Origin: Allodiplogaster sudhausi
Taxonomy: Eukaryota; Nematoda; Chromadorea; Rhabditida; Diplogasteridae
Length of the DNA: 64,000 nucleotides
Assembly: GCA_945643635.1 (NCBI GenBank)
Contig: CALZFC010000104.1
Span: 513,501-577,500 of the forward strand
Reading direction: 5' to 3'
Below, piece after piece: positions 34,101-46,265 of the stretch. The position numbers were made by a program, and so were the translations under genes. The notes beneath the pieces were generated by a model, which had not been told where the DNA came from, did no database searches, and saw only the letters and a program-made list of their open reading frames with translations. How positions within the stretch are numbered: the stretch's first letter is position 1; each line of letters opens with the position of its first letter.

Positions 34101-36400
34101 TTAAGCAGCTTCTGCCTCCGTCTCATCCCTCACACCTTCTTTCTTTTCACATTCTCGCTCTCTCTCTCTCTCTCACTCTCCTTCTCTCTCTCTCACTCTC
34201 TCTCACTTTCTCTTTGCTCTATCTCCCTTTTTCTCTCGACTTATCCTATAACCTGCAGTAGCTTCTCCTCTCTTCTAACATTATCTTTCCTTCTCTGATT
34301 CTCCTCTTTCTCTTTGTCTCTTGCACGCTCGATGATGGCAGTTGTCGTCTTCAAGAGAAGATTTGAGACAGCAAAGGAAGGACGTGGATGAGAGGGAGTG
34401 AGAAAAAGAGTCTAGAGAGATACAGGGAGAGAAAGAGTGTTTTGGAGAGATATCGAGAGAGAGAGATGAGCTGAAAAAGATGAGGATTCCAAAGCGACGG
34501 GGTATAGAGAGAGAAATATGAACAAGCTAGGCATTGTAAGGTAAGTGAAAGCACTGCATGGATAGAGAGACCAGGAATAAGCTACAAAGAGAGAGAGAGA
34601 GAGAGAGAGAACGAAAAGAAACGAGACCGAGAGAAATGAGAGAGAGCGAGAGAGAGAGGGAGAGAAAACGCGAGGGAAGAGTAGCGCTCTGGACAAGGCC
34701 TCAACATTCGCTGCTCGGCTACAGCCTACTGCAGCTTTCCGCTGCGTTCAGCACTTTAACCAACGTTATGTTCGCTAATTTCACTGATTTTGATGTTCAC
34801 ATTTCTGGCAATTAGAATAAAATACGAAGTTGCTCCTTGGTGTCAGAATTTTCGTTTGTTATTTTCACTGTTCTAGTCGGAAAATTCGTATTATCTTAAC
34901 AGTAACGTTTTCTGTTTAATGCAAGATGTTTTTGCAAAAGGAATGGTGATGCTGAAAATAATCGCATTTTGGAGGCACCAGATGAGCGACACTTTTATTT
35001 TGCTTTGCGCTGTGTGCGCTGCGCGCGAAATAGTTCCCGGACGACCGTGAGAAAAAAATCTGTGAGAGAGACAGAGAGACGCAAATAGAGAGAGTGAGAG
35101 AGGGATAGAGAGACATAGAAAGAGAGAGACAGAGTGAGAGAGACGATGAAAAGAGAGAAAGAGTGAGAAATCTCGCCCTCGAAAGCGCTTTCTTTCTCAT
35201 CCGCCGTTCCTGTATGCCTTCACTTTCGCAGCCTCATTGGCTGCTTCCTCGCCAGGAGTCTCCCTCGTGCATGTACATGCATACTACCAGCCAGAGGGTA
35301 CCAGCTGGCAATTTGCGAGGACCCTCGCGCGATCCTCTCCTTTGTTTTCGCCGTAGGACCAAAAAGAACGCAAAGAGAGAGAGAGAGAAGAGAGAGAGAG
35401 AGAAAGAAAGAGTGAGAGAGTGAAAGAGAAAGACACACAAATTTTCCGGGCCGGAACTGCTTCACATGAACGCACACGCCAACGTTTTGTCTGCCTAACG
35501 ACTTTAAATGAAGTCTCAAATTTTTGTTACTGGGGAACAGGAGTTCCCAATTCCTTATGCCCTCATAGATGATTCCTTGCTTGAAAATAAAAGGACATGA
35601 ACACTTGTTCCCTCAAGGAATTTTGATGACTTCCAGTACTTTTTCATTCCATTTAATTTCGAGCATGGTTCTTCCTTCTTCCGCCAGGTCTCTCAGCTTT
35701 ATCTCATTACTCCTTTATTCACTCCTTCTCTCTTAGTCTCTCTTTCTCTCTATATACTCTGTTTTCTCTCTTTCTCTCTTTTCTTTCGCTATCTCTTTCT
35801 CCGTCTCTCTATTTTTCTCCCGTTATCTCTCTCTCGCTCTTTCCCTCTCTTTCCCTCGCTCTCTTTCTCTCTCTCACTCTTTTTCTCCCACTTAAAATGC
35901 TCTCTATTCTCCTCTCACTCTCTTGCTCAAAATGAAGAAGAAAGATTCACTGCTTCATCCCCCGTTTATTTCCAGTCAGCGAGTGTTGAGGAAGCTAATA
36001 AATCTTTGCACGAGAACCTCACGTCTGCATTTCATTTTCTTCTCTCGCTAAACAGCGAAATTGAACGCAAACCGTGTCTGTAAATTTTATTCACTTAATA
36101 ATAAATTTCTAATATAGTAAATTAAACTAGTTTCTACTGACCATGAGACTGATATTTTAAAAAATTTAAGCGTTCCTTGCTTTATTCATTTTGTTATAAA
36201 TATTTGCGTATATTTTTTAAAGATATTAATTAACAATACGTGCTGAATATTGATTAGTATTTAGAAAGTTCAAAATCCATTGGCGAACTCTTGCATTGTA
36301 TCATAAATCCCATTACAGCCCCTTTCTTTCTCTACTCCACTGACATTCCCAGTGGGACGTTTCCTTTGGTAAAAGTTTGTGCGGTTTATTTATAGTTTCC
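34101..36400. repeat. CT and GA tract zone
   Basis: CT-rich 34155-34240; GA-rich 34380-34470 and 34565-34680; GA-rich 35050-35170 and 35370-35435; CT-rich 35690-35900. Between them lies ordinary DNA without exon signals. Confidence 0.5.
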
Positions 36401-36586
36401 GAAATAAATCTTAATTAAATTGAACTCAATCCAGCTTGCTTCAGCTGTTTCCGTGACGAATGCTCCGAAAGCTTCTTCTTGCACGCAAAACTCTTTTTCG
36501 GGATCTGAAGCTGTCCTAGAAGCTTCTCTCTTCCCATCTTCCTCTTCCTTGTTCGCTCTTTTTCTTAGCCTTCTCCATATCCATCT

Positions 36587-36637
<51 letters not shown>

Positions 36638-37413
36638 TTTCCGAAATTGCAAAAGTTAAAGGACATGCTTGGCGACAGCTCTAGTACCAAAGTGCATAGG
36701 ATCGGACTTGTTACTCTGAAAGAGAGAGAGAAGGAGAAAGAGAGAGAGAGAGAGAGAGATAGACAAAATTCTGAAATTTAAGGACAAAATGACAAGTGAC
36801 TTCTTCTTACGGCTCATTTTCTCTAGTTGTTTCATCGCCAAACGGATGGCCACCCTGCAATAGAACTTTCTTTTTCGTCTCGCTCCCGTCATTGCATACC
36901 CAATGTCATTCTTTTCTTCGTAGTTTTAATATTTTTAATAGTTTGAATTGTAGTTTTTTCTTCTTTAAGACTCCTTCCTAGTTTCTGGATGGAGCATACA
37001 TACCATGTCTATTTCGTAGCATCCTTATTCTACTTCTTCTTTTCTTTCTTCCTCCTATTTCACCCTCCCTCTCCCTCTCCCTCCCTCTCCCCTATCCCTC
37101 TCTCTCTCTCTTCCTCTCTCTCCCTCCCTCTCTCTCTCTCTCTCTCCACATCTGTTTATTGGTCGTCGCGTGGGCGTCGCTTCGGCTAATTCCCTCAATG
37201 AACTCTTGCTTTTTTGGCCAAATTCAGGCTAGTTGAAAATTGAGTTGTCAGCTCGTTTCAGTTTAGCTGTGTTAGCTCTAGTGAACTGGAAAATTTCTCA
37301 TCTTGCTGTTGGCAGCGAACACAGCTAATACGTGGCACTTCTAACTTTGCAATCTCCTTTATAAGGCACGAGCTGCGTTCTTCTGCAACACAAACTCACT
37401 TTGACCGCGTCAC

Positions 37414-37456
<43 letters not shown>

Positions 37457-37477
37457 CTCTCTCCTTCTCTCTCGCTC

Positions 37478-37574
<97 letters not shown>

Positions 37575-37593
37575 CTCTCCCTCTCTCTCGCTC

Positions 37594-37672
<79 letters not shown>

Positions 37673-38113
37673 TCTCTTCTTTCTCCCTCTCTCTCTCTCT
37701 CCCTCTCCTCCCGAACTTTTGTCGATAACCGCCCGCGATAAGTGCATATGCGCCTCGAGGCGTGTGATACAGAGAACGTGGCAGCCGGCTCTTCTTCGCG
37801 CCTTTGTTCTTTTTTTCTGCTTCCTCCGTCTTCTTGGAACGGCTGCCTGCAATCTGTTGCTGGCCAAATGCACTTTGCTCATAACTATTTATCTCTTTCT
37901 CTCTCTCTATCTTTTTCTCTCTCCTTCTACCTCTCTCTAGCCCTCTCTATCTCTTTCTCTCTTTCTCTCTCACCATGGTTGCATAGCGAAAAGCGACCAG
38001 AAATGGACTGCGCGGCAGCCTCCTGATTGTGTTCATTCACCTTATCAGGTTTGACACGGAGGAAGTAAGAGAAGTGAACGGAGGAATAAGCTCTGTGGAC
38101 GTAGACGATCTCT

Positions 38114-38167
<54 letters not shown>

Positions 38168-38637
38168 GAGACAGAGAAAGAGAGTGAGAGAGAGAGAAAG
38201 AGAGAGAGAGAGAGAAAGATGGAGAAAGATTGAGTGAGAGGTGGAAGAGAGAAAAAGGTGGAGAAAGAGGAAGCCAGAGGCGGAGAAGGAAACATCACGA
38301 ATGCAAGAAGAGAACGGAAATGAGGATCAAAGGAGCTGAATCCATGAAACAAAAGTGGTACAGAGAAGAGGAAGTGAAGAGGTGCTTTAAAGGAGAAACA
38401 GACAGAGACAGAAAGAGAGAGGCACTTGAAGAAGAGTAATGCTTATTCCTGCAGCAGTAATCCAGGAGCTACGCGCGATGCATTCGTTATTCTTCGTTAT
38501 ATGCTTCTTCTACTGCTTCGATCTTGCGCTATCTCTCTCTCTCTCCCTCTCTCGCTCTCTCTCTCTCACTTTCTTCTCTTTCTCTCACTATCTTTCCCTA
38601 TCTCGCGCTCTCTTTATCTCTATCTCTCACTCTCTTT

Positions 38638-38685
<48 letters not shown>

Positions 38686-38900
38686 ACACCGGAAAACAAA
38701 ATAGCAAAAGGGAAATCAGGAAAGTACGTCAGAAGAAGCTTCATCTGTGAGAAAGAGTAGACTGATTTGGAGAGCAGAGAGAGAGTGAAAGAGAAAACGA
38801 GAAACAGGGAGAGACAAAAAGAGAGAGAGAGAGAGAGTGAGAGAAGTTAGTTCCCGGCATCCCGACGGCAGTAGAGCAGCCGCGGGAAAGCCCTACTGGC
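36401..38900. repeat. longest CT tract and paired GA tract
   Basis: (GA)n at 36595-36635 and 36720-36762; CT-rich 37045-37146; about 300 bp of almost pure CT at 37411-37715; CT again 37888-37970; GA-rich 38122-38240; CT 38530-38682; GA 38775-38845. The short unique segments between (for example 37990-38115) are non-repetitive but carry no recognised coding exon. Confidence 0.6.
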
Positions 38901-39631
38901 ACTTCCGATCACGAGGCGAAGGAGGAGAAGAGAGGATTACCTCTTGACGCTTTCTCTCTCTCTCTCTCTCACTCCCTTCCCTCTCTATCACTCTCTCTCT
39001 TTCTCTCCCCCTCTCTCTCTCTCCATCCCTCCAGAGTGCCACTTACTCTCCACCTTGCTGCCTCTCTCTGCAACCCCTCCACCTCCTCCTCTCGACTCCT
39101 GTGTGTAGTTATGGCCATTTCATGGTTGTGGAGAGAAGATTAGTTGAACGGGGCTGCCTCATCGCAGAGTGCCTTGTCCCCCCCCCCTCTCCCTCTACTA
39201 CTCAATATCACCCCTCCTCGAGGTCTACCGCCCACTCACTCGGCTCCTTCTCATGTCTACCCCATCCTCCCCTCCTCCCTCAAATATGTATTTCGGCCAG
39301 TCGATCCCAACTGCGCCCTTTCATTCTCCTCTCTCGCCGGTTCTTCAAAAAGGGGTATACGAGGGCCTCCCATCCTAAAGCCCCCCTCTCTGCCCCCCCC
39401 ACTTTTTATGTTCGTTCATTGAATTTTTCGCGCCATTATTTACAAAGCACTTTACCTTGGCCACCCGCCGCTGACAATGAGGACTTGAATTATCACTCTG
39501 TAAAGGTATCAAAGGGTACAAAGGGTACAAAGTTAGCCGGAATCAAGGCTGGGCCTGCCGGTGGTCACCAGTGACGGCTTGCAATTTGACGCTTTCCCTG
39601 GGGAGCCAACCCTATACTCCAGAGGCCGTAC
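38901..39631. repeat. CT/C-rich zone
   Basis: CT-rich 38952-39028, then C-rich DNA to about 39410. Ends in a short run of near-repeats AAAGGGTACAAAGGGTACAAA at about 39510. No gene. Confidence 0.4.
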
Positions 39632-39786
39632 CAGGGATGTCCAAAGCGGGCCGAGCCCGGGCCGGACCCTAGGCCCGGCCCGGCTCGGCCCGCATACCCC
39701 ACGGGCCGGGCCGGGCCCGTTTTAACATTGGCCCGGCCCGGCCCGCTTGCCCCCCCCTCCCCCGGGCCTGGTTTTGGACATCCCTG
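39632..39786. mobile_element. 155-bp hAT-like GC-rich MITE
   Basis: Perfect terminal inverted repeats CAGGGATGTCCAAA and TTTGGACATCCCTG. Flanks GGCCGTAC (39624-39631) and GGCAGTAC (39787-39794) match at 7 of 8 bases, as expected for the 8-bp target duplication of hAT elements. The interior is built from GGGCCGGGCC-like words on both strands and is strongly self-complementary. Confidence 0.75.
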
Positions 39787-39794
39787 GGCAGTAC

Positions 39795-41480
39795 TCGTCG
39801 TAGCATGCTACTTCCACTTACGCCATCCCCGGAGGGTTGCAGGGTGTAAAATACTTAATCTTGAATTCGCGCCTTTATGACTGATACGAGGGTTTTATGC
39901 ATATTGCTTAACGCAATCAATTATATGATCAAACTGGATGGAAGAAATCATCAATGTTTCTTAATTGAGAACAATCTTTTAAAATATCCTTTTGAGAATA
40001 TAATACTGAATTATATATAATTTTGGTGTGCCTTTTTCGTTTTTTTTGTCGCCATTATTCGCCACAGTGAATGCGAATGTAGTGCAAGACTCTTTTGAGT
40101 GTTCTGGTACATGTAAAGAGAAGAAGAAGACAGTGAAAACGGAAGAGAGATAGAGAGAGAGAGAGGGAAGAGAGAGAGAAGAGAGAAATAAAGACACGAA
40201 GAAGTGCATAGTGGAGGACGCGCTTTGGTCCCCCTTTTCCTTTCTTATCCAAGTGCTCTCCAGCTGACGCATGCAAACTTTTGCGGAAGTCTGTAGATTG
40301 AATAGATTGTGATGCCCACCGGTTTTTTTGCTGGTTTGCATTATTATTATTGTAGTATTTGCTGGTTTATATTAATTCGAATTAATCTTATTTTAATTAA
40401 CAAGTTTTTTGTCAATTTTCGTGCCATCCACCAATTTTTTCTTGCTTTCTTGCTGGCAATAAAATATCAAAGAACATTTCGCCTGCAAGGAAATAAGGAA
40501 ATTGGTTCCTTCAAGGCCAAAACAATGCATAACTTTTACTGTCATTCACGGGTGTTCGTCACTTTACTCTCCTTTTCAACCTACATATGTTCTCGCTCTC
40601 TCTCACTTTCTCCGTATCTTTCTTCTTTACTGTCTTTTTCCACCTCTTTTAGCTTAGCTGTCTCTCTCTCTACATTTTATCTATGACCTCTCTTCTATCT
40701 TTCTCCATCGTTTCTTGAATCTGTCACCCTTCGGGCGTGGAAATAGAGTCCGAGATGCCAGTGTAAGTAAAGTTAAAGTTGAGATGAGCCACGATGAAAT
40801 AATATTACGGATTAAGAGAAGATGAAAGGCATGACAGCGAGAGAAAGGAGTGGAAAGGGCAAATGGGAAGTGTAGAATGACCTTCAGACGTTCAGAGAGA
40901 AAGAGATGCAAAATACCATTACTAGGAAAATTATAATTTTTTTTTACCTTGACAAGTCTCCGATTTCCCTCTAAAAGGGGACTCACAATCTCTCTGTTTT
41001 GAGAGCGTTGCGGACATCTTTGCAACTACTGAATTATTTCCGTACAGGAAAGTAGTTGCAAAAATTAGTTTCTAGTATTCTTCGTATATACAAATAAGTT
41101 TCACATACACTTTGGATTATTTGTTGACATCCTTGCTACTTTTCTCTAAGTTCATTTTCCTTTCTCTAATCTCTTCCGCACGGTCTTTTGTCTTTATCTC
41201 TTGCATCCACTTTGTCTTCATTTCCTATCAATTACTGGCTGTCTCTCTTCTCGCTCTCTTTCTCTAACAGACCTCTCTTATCTGCTTGAATTGCTATTTG
41301 ATTGTGTCTATCTAGCGATATCACGTGTACCCCTACCCCTAATTCGCTAACTCTTTTTTTCTCTCCTCTAGTTTTGTTTTCCTGATCCCCAGTCTTTCTG
41401 CTTCTCTCCATATTCTCTCTTTCTCCCCCGATTCCCTCTCTCAAACTCCCTCTCCTCTCTCTTCCTGTTCTTTCCCTTCA
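39795..41480. other. intergenic
   Basis: GA-rich 40145-40190 and CT-rich 40590-40670, otherwise unique sequence. No exon with family similarity found. Confidence 0.4.
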
Positions 41481-41548
41481 ATCTGTCTTCTCTCTCTTCT
41501 CATAGTGTCTCACCTCTCTCTCCTCTCTGTCTCCATCTCCATCTCCAT

Positions 41549-41601
<53 letters not shown>

Positions 41602-41652
41602 TCCCTCTCTCCCTCTCTCTCTCCCCCCTCTCTCTCTCCCTCTCTCTTTCTA

Positions 41653-41696
<44 letters not shown>

Positions 41697-41960
41697 CTTT
41701 CGATGACGCCTTCTTTTGTATGTGCATTCAGTCGGCCGCGCAAAGAGAAAGAGAAGCGCTCCCAGCTGATTGAGTTTGTACAAGCTGCTGGGCGCATTTC
41801 AGGAGGAGTAAGAACAAGGCCAATTCTGGGAGGGAGAGAGAGAAATAGAAAGAGAGAGAGAGAGAGAGGGAGAGAGAAAGGGATTGAGAGAGAGAAAGAG
41901 AGAAAGGATGGATACATAGAGAAAGATAGAGAGAGAAAGAGAGAAAGGAGAGTCAGAAAA
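41481..41960. repeat. CT tract, 130-bp unique segment, GA tract
   Basis: CT-rich 41505-41698, unique 41700-41830, GA-rich 41833-41955. The two tracts can pair as the stem of a large hairpin. Confidence 0.6.
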
Positions 41961-42256
41961 TATAAATGCGAAGAATAAGGGGAGCGGAACAGCAATATGA
42001 ATATAGTCATCTAAATATACAATCAGTCTAAAATTACTCGACTTCTAAGTTCCTCCGCTACCGCCTTCATCAACCGTGAAAACACGTATGGCATCGGAGG
42101 TTAATACGTACGAGGTTGCACGTAATCCTCGGTCTACATTCTATGCGTTTTGTAGAGAATTATGCTGAGCACGGGGCGCATAGCTATCGTGATTACTATG
42201 AGCAATGAATTATAATATAAATGCGAAGAATAAGGGGAGCGGAACAGCAATATGAA
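41957..42256. repeat. 43-bp direct repeat flanking 210 bp
   Basis: A word containing GCGAAGAATAAGGGGAGCGG occurs at about 41958-42000 and again at about 42213-42255. The intervening DNA is unique and not CT/GA-rich. It may be an old insertion or local duplication. Confidence 0.6.
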
Positions 42257-43270
42257 GCTAACGGAATGCATGGAAGAAAATAGAAAGACAAAGATTTATT
42301 TATTACCCAATTGAGGAGTAAAGCCCGGGGTGAGAAAACGAAGCGGTGGACCGGGCTTTTTCTTCAATGAAAAATAAATAGGTTTTGGTGCATTCGCACT
42401 ATTCGCTGATAGGCTGCTGGAGTCTCGCTCCACATGGCTCACTTTTCAAATCTAATTATCTCCTTATCATATCGGTCCATCCTAACCAACCATCTTCCTT
42501 GGATATTTACCTCATCCTGTTTGTCTTTTGCCCGAAGAACACTTTCATCTGCATAAATGGTGTCCTTCTCTCCGCATCCGATAGCCCTCGATGTTTTTCG
42601 TTCCATGAGTTATGAGATGTCTGTGTATCTGCGATGGCAAGAATACCTCGTGGCATTCTTGCCGCTTTCCTTTTTTGTCTGCTCTTTCCTTTCACTCTCT
42701 TTCTCTCTCGTTTCTTGCATTCTCTCGTAGTTCTTTTTTCTCTTGATGTATGCGTCTATTGCGTCGCCACACTCTCTCTTGCAAGGACGTGCACACGATG
42801 GGTTATCCCTCGGGAGCTATTCGTCGATCTCCTCACTCTCTGCAAGTCTCTCTCATTTTGTCTTTTTCATTCTTTCTCCCTCTCCGTTTCTCTTTCTTTT
42901 AGTGCCTCTCTGTGTCACTTTATATCTCTCTCTCTCTCTCTTTCTTTCTCTCTCTCCCTATCTCTCTCTCTCACTATCGCATTTTCTCTTTCTGTCCCTC
43001 TGTCTCTCGGTCTCTTTCTTTGTCTGACTCTTTCTGTCTTTCTCTCTCATCATCTTGTCAGCCGTCTACATAGAGCGCAAGCACTTCTGGTCCCCTTCTG
43101 GCAGGAAGAAGTGAAAAGGCCGCCCCGGAGTGGATGCACTACATGTGCCCAGCAGTCTAATTCGATGGACAAAAAGAATAAGAGGGAGAGAGGATGGAGA
43201 TGCAGAGAGGGAGACAGAGAGAGTGAATAAGCGGAGAGAGGGGAGAAAGTGAGGGAGGCATGAGAAATGT

Positions 43271-43318
<48 letters not shown>

Positions 43319-43757
43319 AGCAATGACCACACTAAATTTTCTTCTTCTTCAATTAATTCAAAGGGGACTTCAGAGGCCGACAATCTCTTCATCTTTGAAT
43401 ATCCTTTTTGTCTCGGCAAATGTGGACAAAAAAAATCTTTTCCTTTACCTTACAATAAAGCTTCCAATAAAATAACAAATCAACCAATAAGTTCGATTAA
43501 ATTGCTTTATTGCTAATAGCAGAGCTCAACATTGTGAACACTGAAGACAAAGAGAAAATCTGAGAAAGAAATACCTCGAGAGAAAGAGAGAGAGAGAGAG
43601 AGAGCGAGACAACAAAAGTTATGGAAAGATTGCAACGAAGAGAAAAATGTAGGAGGGTTTTTGGTTCGGATTCGTGAGTGAAAGAGATCTGATGCCATCT
43701 CCCTTAGGCTGCCTGTCACTTGCCATCTCTTCGCTCTCTTTCATCTCTCTCTTCTTG

Positions 43758-43793
<36 letters not shown>

Positions 43794-44857
43794 GCTCTCG
43801 TGTCGCCTTCCGCTCTCGATGCTACTGCAACTTCCCGGAATGTGCCAGAGAGGATCCAAGTGCTCGGCATCACTTTTACTCTCGCTCTCTCTCTCTCTCC
43901 CTCTCTCCCTCTCTCTTCGCTCTCTCCCCCCTCCATTCACTTTCTCTCCCTCTTCTCTCTCTCCTTTTCTTGTTGACGTATTTGTCACTCATTGTCTGCA
44001 GCACTCACGCCTTGCTTCATGGACCCGGGTCTCTTTGAAGTTGAAGAGAACATATCCCAGGCACTTCTTCTTTCCTTTTTTTCCAATCTACCTGTCTGTT
44101 CACCTTCTCCTCTTTTTCTCAATCTTTCTTCCTCTTTCTTGTTCTCTCGCACTCTCTCCCTCTCCTTTAGGTTTTAAATTGCCATCGCATGCTTGAACTT
44201 AAATTGGTATCGCGTGCAGTGACGCCCTTTCCGTCTCTATTTCCCGAATCATGATTACTCTGTTCTCTGTTCTTTTATTTCTCCATACTTTTGGGATACT
44301 TGTTTTCTCGTTCCCCCCTTTTTTCGTTTTTCTGTTAGCCATTTAGACTTCGTTCGCTTCTTTTTGCATAAATTTTTTGACATTTCGAGATGTTCTCCTC
44401 GACATATTCACCCATGTTTAGACGATCGACGTGTTTTAAGTAGTCTGTTGCAGATTGGAAGCAGAGAGAGAGAGAGAAAGAGAGCGAGAGAGAGAGAGAG
44501 GGTTCTCTCTGCGCCTCTCTGCCCTTCTGCGTCTCTCCGCATGCGTCACACTCTCTGCCACAAGCCAATCGTCGTCCTCTCCTTCCAGAAGAAGCATCTG
44601 CCGCGAAGCTCTTTTAAGGTCATTATTATCATACTTTTATCTTTAAGTTTAGAATCGTCATTTTATTTGTGATCTATTCCGTTGACAGGTTGATGGAAAT
44701 AAAATAAATATTCTTTAGACTCATGCGTAAGACGGAGGACGGTCGACGCTTCCGCGGCTCGCCCTAGGGCGAGAGAGACAAGGAAGAAAAGAGAGAAGCA
44801 GAGAAAGAAAGAGAGGGAGAGAGGGGCGAGAGGAGAGCAAAGAAGAGAGAGAGAGAA
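42257..44857. repeat. CT/GA tract zone without genes
   Basis: CT-rich 42850-43050 then unique 43055-43165 then GA-rich 43175-43315; GA 43580-43608; CT-rich 43740-43800 and 43880-43960; GA 44463-44500 and 44770-44858. No supported exon. Confidence 0.5.
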
Positions 44858-45952
44858 ATGCCCTCCGCCTCTCCCTCTTCTCCGTCCACTTCGACGGCGC
44901 GGCGGCCAAGTCGCGCGTGGACGGCGGACTACGCGCCGACGAGAAGGAGAGCCGACGCCGTCGGAGAACTGCTTGGCGCGGCGGCCGAGAGTAAGCAGAT
45001 TAAGATTCACATACTTGTCTTCTTTCTGCCATGTTTCCATTTTAATTCAGATAATTCTTCTTGTTATATGAATTAAAATGGAAAAATTGAATATAAAAAA
45101 AGGATAACAAGGAATTTCTCTCGTGACATTCTTTTCAAATTCAGTTAAATTTGAATTCATTTTGGAAATTTTTTTTACATTGAAAATAATGACTACAAGA
45201 ATTAAACTTTAATTTTGGTTTCCATGACTTTATTAGACATTTAAAGGAGGCCTTAAGGGAAAAACTCCTACCACGAAGTCCCTGACGGATTTGGACGGAA
45301 TGATGAAAAGTACGGAGTAAAGAATCAACAGAAATGGTGCTACTGCACCTTGCCTCTCTCCCCAGAAACTTGTGGTTTGCACCACTGCCAGTTGTGCTTA
45401 CGTGTTAAGAAAAACCCGGCCAATGTTGGTTGCGCGCACCATATGTATGCAATTCATGGGCATGACTCGGTTGGCCCCAGCGGCCACGGTGTTGCTCTAT
45501 CAAACATTTTTGAAAATGGCGGGAAAATAAAATATTTGGGAATTCAAAGTAGAAAACAGTGTTAATTTCCTCAGGGCGTGGAGGTTTTTGTGACTTCGGG
45601 ACACTTGCAATCGAAGTTTCAAGCACAACCCGACCAAAAAAAAAAAAAAAACGAGACACTATTTATTCGCCTCGGACCTCCTTTAACATTCGCTAGTATT
45701 TACGCTTTGAAAATGTAGTCTTCCAAACGAGATCTAAAAAAGGAATAAAACAATATACACATGCGTCGTGTTCTTCCAGAGCTGGCAGCGTTTTTCGAGG
45801 CGCCGCGCCCTCTGCTCGCGGAGTCGGCGCCCCTGCCAATTCCGTCCGAGTGGCTGCGGCCGAGGAGGGCCTCGAGGCGGACGCCATCCGGCCGACTCCC
45901 GCCGCAGCCGCCCTCCATCTATGTTCGCAGTCTAGACTATTATTATTCTTGA
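44858..45952 (+). CDS. small two-exon gene, unknown
   Basis: Exon 1 44858-44990 starts ATG (MPSASPSSPSTSTARRPS) and ends with a good donor GTAAGC; exon 2 45780-45952 follows acceptor TTCTTCCAG and ends in a stop. Phase 1 joins, giving about 101 residues with high G/C at third positions, unlike the AT-rich surroundings, which is the main argument for real coding. The protein is rich in Pro, Arg, Ser and Ala and ends VRSLDYYYS. No family recognised. A TTAA MITE fills most of the intron. The minus strand is also open across exon 2, so strand is uncertain. Confidence 0.35.
45245..45682. mobile_element. 438-bp TTAA MITE
   Basis: TTAA at 45241-45244 and 45683-45686; ends AGGAGGCC and GACCTCCT. Nearly identical to 26401-26838, which is in the reverse orientation, implying recent movement. 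Confidence 0.85.
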
Positions 45953-46265
45953 GGGAGCACTAAACTCAACCGTAATCTATTTGAATTTTCTTGAATGTTT
46001 CTCAGGCAAAGAGGTGGGAATTTTAAATGATTTTTTTTCTTTTAACTTTAGAATTTATTTTACGATATTTATTATAGTAGTTATAAATGCGGTTCAAGCT
46101 TTTCATGTTTCGATTCTTCTAATAGAGATATCGTTATCACTATTCGACGTTTTTGGCCTCTTTTGATTTAGCGAAACGCCTTTTTCTTCAAATTTTAGGT
46201 TTGAAAAAGTTCGTAATAATGATTTAAAAGAATAAATGGTAAAATAAAAGCGCCTAATTCGACAG

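Noticed and set aside
37325..37940. Long open frames of Ser/Leu or Arg/Glu repeats on both strands
   Set aside because: They are direct translations of (CT)n and (GA)n; both strands are open and there is no splice structure or start context. The same holds at 2300-2860, 33100-33580, 41480-42010, 42630-43230 and 43620-44190.
37990..38115. Possible exon FDTEEVREVNGGISSVDVDD
   Set aside because: Looks protein-like but isolated between CT and GA tracts, with the opposite strand also open and no partner exon.
41735..41815. Possible exon RSQLIEFVQAAGRISGG with GTAAGA donor
   Set aside because: Single segment, no upstream or downstream partner and no family recognised.
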